Source: Candidatus Peregrinibacteria bacterium (lineage in GTDB: Bacteria; Patescibacteriota; Gracilibacteria; UBA1369; PNNO01). Taken from it: DNA of 15,060 nucleotides. Made by a program: the position numbers and the translations under genes. Location of the stretch: the NCBI GenBank assembly GCA_030595015.1, contig JAUVDZ010000018.1, forward strand, positions 1 through 15,060. Reading direction: 5' to 3'. The notes below the pieces were generated by a model, which did no database searches, was not told the origin of the DNA, and worked only from the letters and a program-made list of their open reading frames with translations. Shown here piece by piece: positions 14,746 to 15,060 of the stretch. Position 1 is the stretch's first letter. The number at the start of each line of letters is the position of its first letter.

Positions 14746-15060
14746 CAATCATTTCTTTTTGTTTATCTTCAAGCTCTAGAGCTTTATCTAGGGCTTTTAG
14801 AGCAACCTCCAACTGTTTATCATCCGGTTCTTTTGTTGTAAGTCGTTGAAACCAAAGCCCAGGTGAAATAGCCCATCTCATAATTCTGTGAGTTTGATGC
14901 CTTGCACTCCATTTTAAAAACTCATAAGAAACACCTGCAATCAAAGGTAAGAATGCAAGTCTTCGGGCAAAATGCATTAAAAAGTCAGGATCTCTAGGCA
15001 GCATAGTATAAGTAATAATACTAATCATAAATACTATAAGAATAAAGCTTGTTCCACATC
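14738..15060 (-). CDS. yqhQ: YqhQ/DUF1385 family membrane protein, C-terminal part
   Basis: The reading frame runs past the window edge without a stop, so the N-terminus is missing and the ATG at 15028 is internal. The visible 107 residues begin CGTSFILIVFMISI and continue with FARRLAFLPLIAGVSYEFLK and SPGLWFQRLTTKEPDDKQLE, the typical C-terminal signature of DUF1385/YqhQ: a membrane helix, a conserved 'GVSYE' turn, and the 'PGLWxQRLTTxEPDD' motif. It ends with a helical Lys/Glu tail (ALKALDKALELEDKQKE). The family is an integral membrane protein without, to my knowledge, an agreed biochemical role. Its stop TAG (14740-14738) lies inside the rplA 3' end, so the two genes converge with an 8-bp overlap and no space for a separate terminator. 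Confidence 0.88.
   Translation of the reverse strand, partial: CGTSFILIVFMISIITYTMLPRDPDFLMHFARRLAFLPLIAGVSYEFLKWSARHQTHRIMRWAISPGLWFQRLTTKEPDDKQLEVALKALDKALELEDKQKEMIVI

Noticed and set aside
14772..14783. Perfect palindrome AGCTCTAGAGCT as a terminator for rplA
   Set aside because: It lies in the coding region of the yqhQ-like gene, where it encodes repeated KAL/ELE residues, and no U-run follows it.
1..15060. Alternative genetic code (UGA as Gly or Trp, as in some CPR lineages)
   Set aside because: NusG, L11, L1, SecE and the long PKD proteins are full length without in-frame UGA. Gly uses GGN codons and Trp uses TGG.

Overview
The window looks like a piece of a low-GC genome from the Candidate Phyla Radiation (Patescibacteria). 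This is inferred from three things: a cluster of small two-helix 'type IV secretion pilin' modules joined to PKD-repeat surface proteins, a cassette typical of those genomes; starts with no Shine-Dalgarno sequence; and small, tightly packed operons. The standard code fits. Full-length conserved proteins read through without recoding, TGG encodes Trp, and all 13 visible genes end in TAA or TAG.

Layout. (1) Positions 1-135 hold the 3' end of an rve-type (IS3/IS481-like) transposase on the + strand. It converges on an A/T-rich hairpin at 152-178. (2) Positions 158-11919 are one minus-strand operon of six genes with gaps of -1 to +5 nt, apart from one 64-nt gap that carries its own promoter. In transcription order: a 936-aa Lys-rich repeat protein with no signal peptide; a 371-aa and a 314-aa membrane protein, each with three tandem pilin-like hairpins; a 1473-aa protein with signal peptide, one pilin-like hairpin, about ten PKD-like domains and a C-terminal anchor; a 760-aa membrane protein with six PKD domains; and a previously uncalled 37-aa single-helix protein. 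(3) Positions 11920-12118 are a divergent promoter region. (4) Positions 12119-14745 are secE-nusG-(229-aa membrane-anchored unknown)-rplK-rplA on the + strand, with a REP-like GC-rich palindrome between rplK and rplA. (5) From 14738 to the window end, on the minus strand and overlapping rplA tail to tail, is the C-terminal part of a YqhQ/DUF1385 membrane protein.

How it fits together. The six-gene operon is the unusual part. Eight copies of one membrane-hairpin module are spread over four adjacent genes, and two of those genes expose large PKD arrays outside the cell. The likely picture, which is inference, is a membrane-embedded platform (371 and 314 aa) with very large surface fibres or adhesins attached through the same hairpin type (1473 and 760 aa), plus a cytoplasmic or loosely held helical scaffold (936 aa). 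No VirB4/VirD4-type ATPase lies in the window, so export or conjugation activity is not shown here. The + strand operon is ordinary translation and secretion housekeeping, apart from the inserted 229-aa gene and the REP-like element. Two start codons were moved downstream from the longest reading frame: the 1473-aa protein to 6979, and rplA to 14053.
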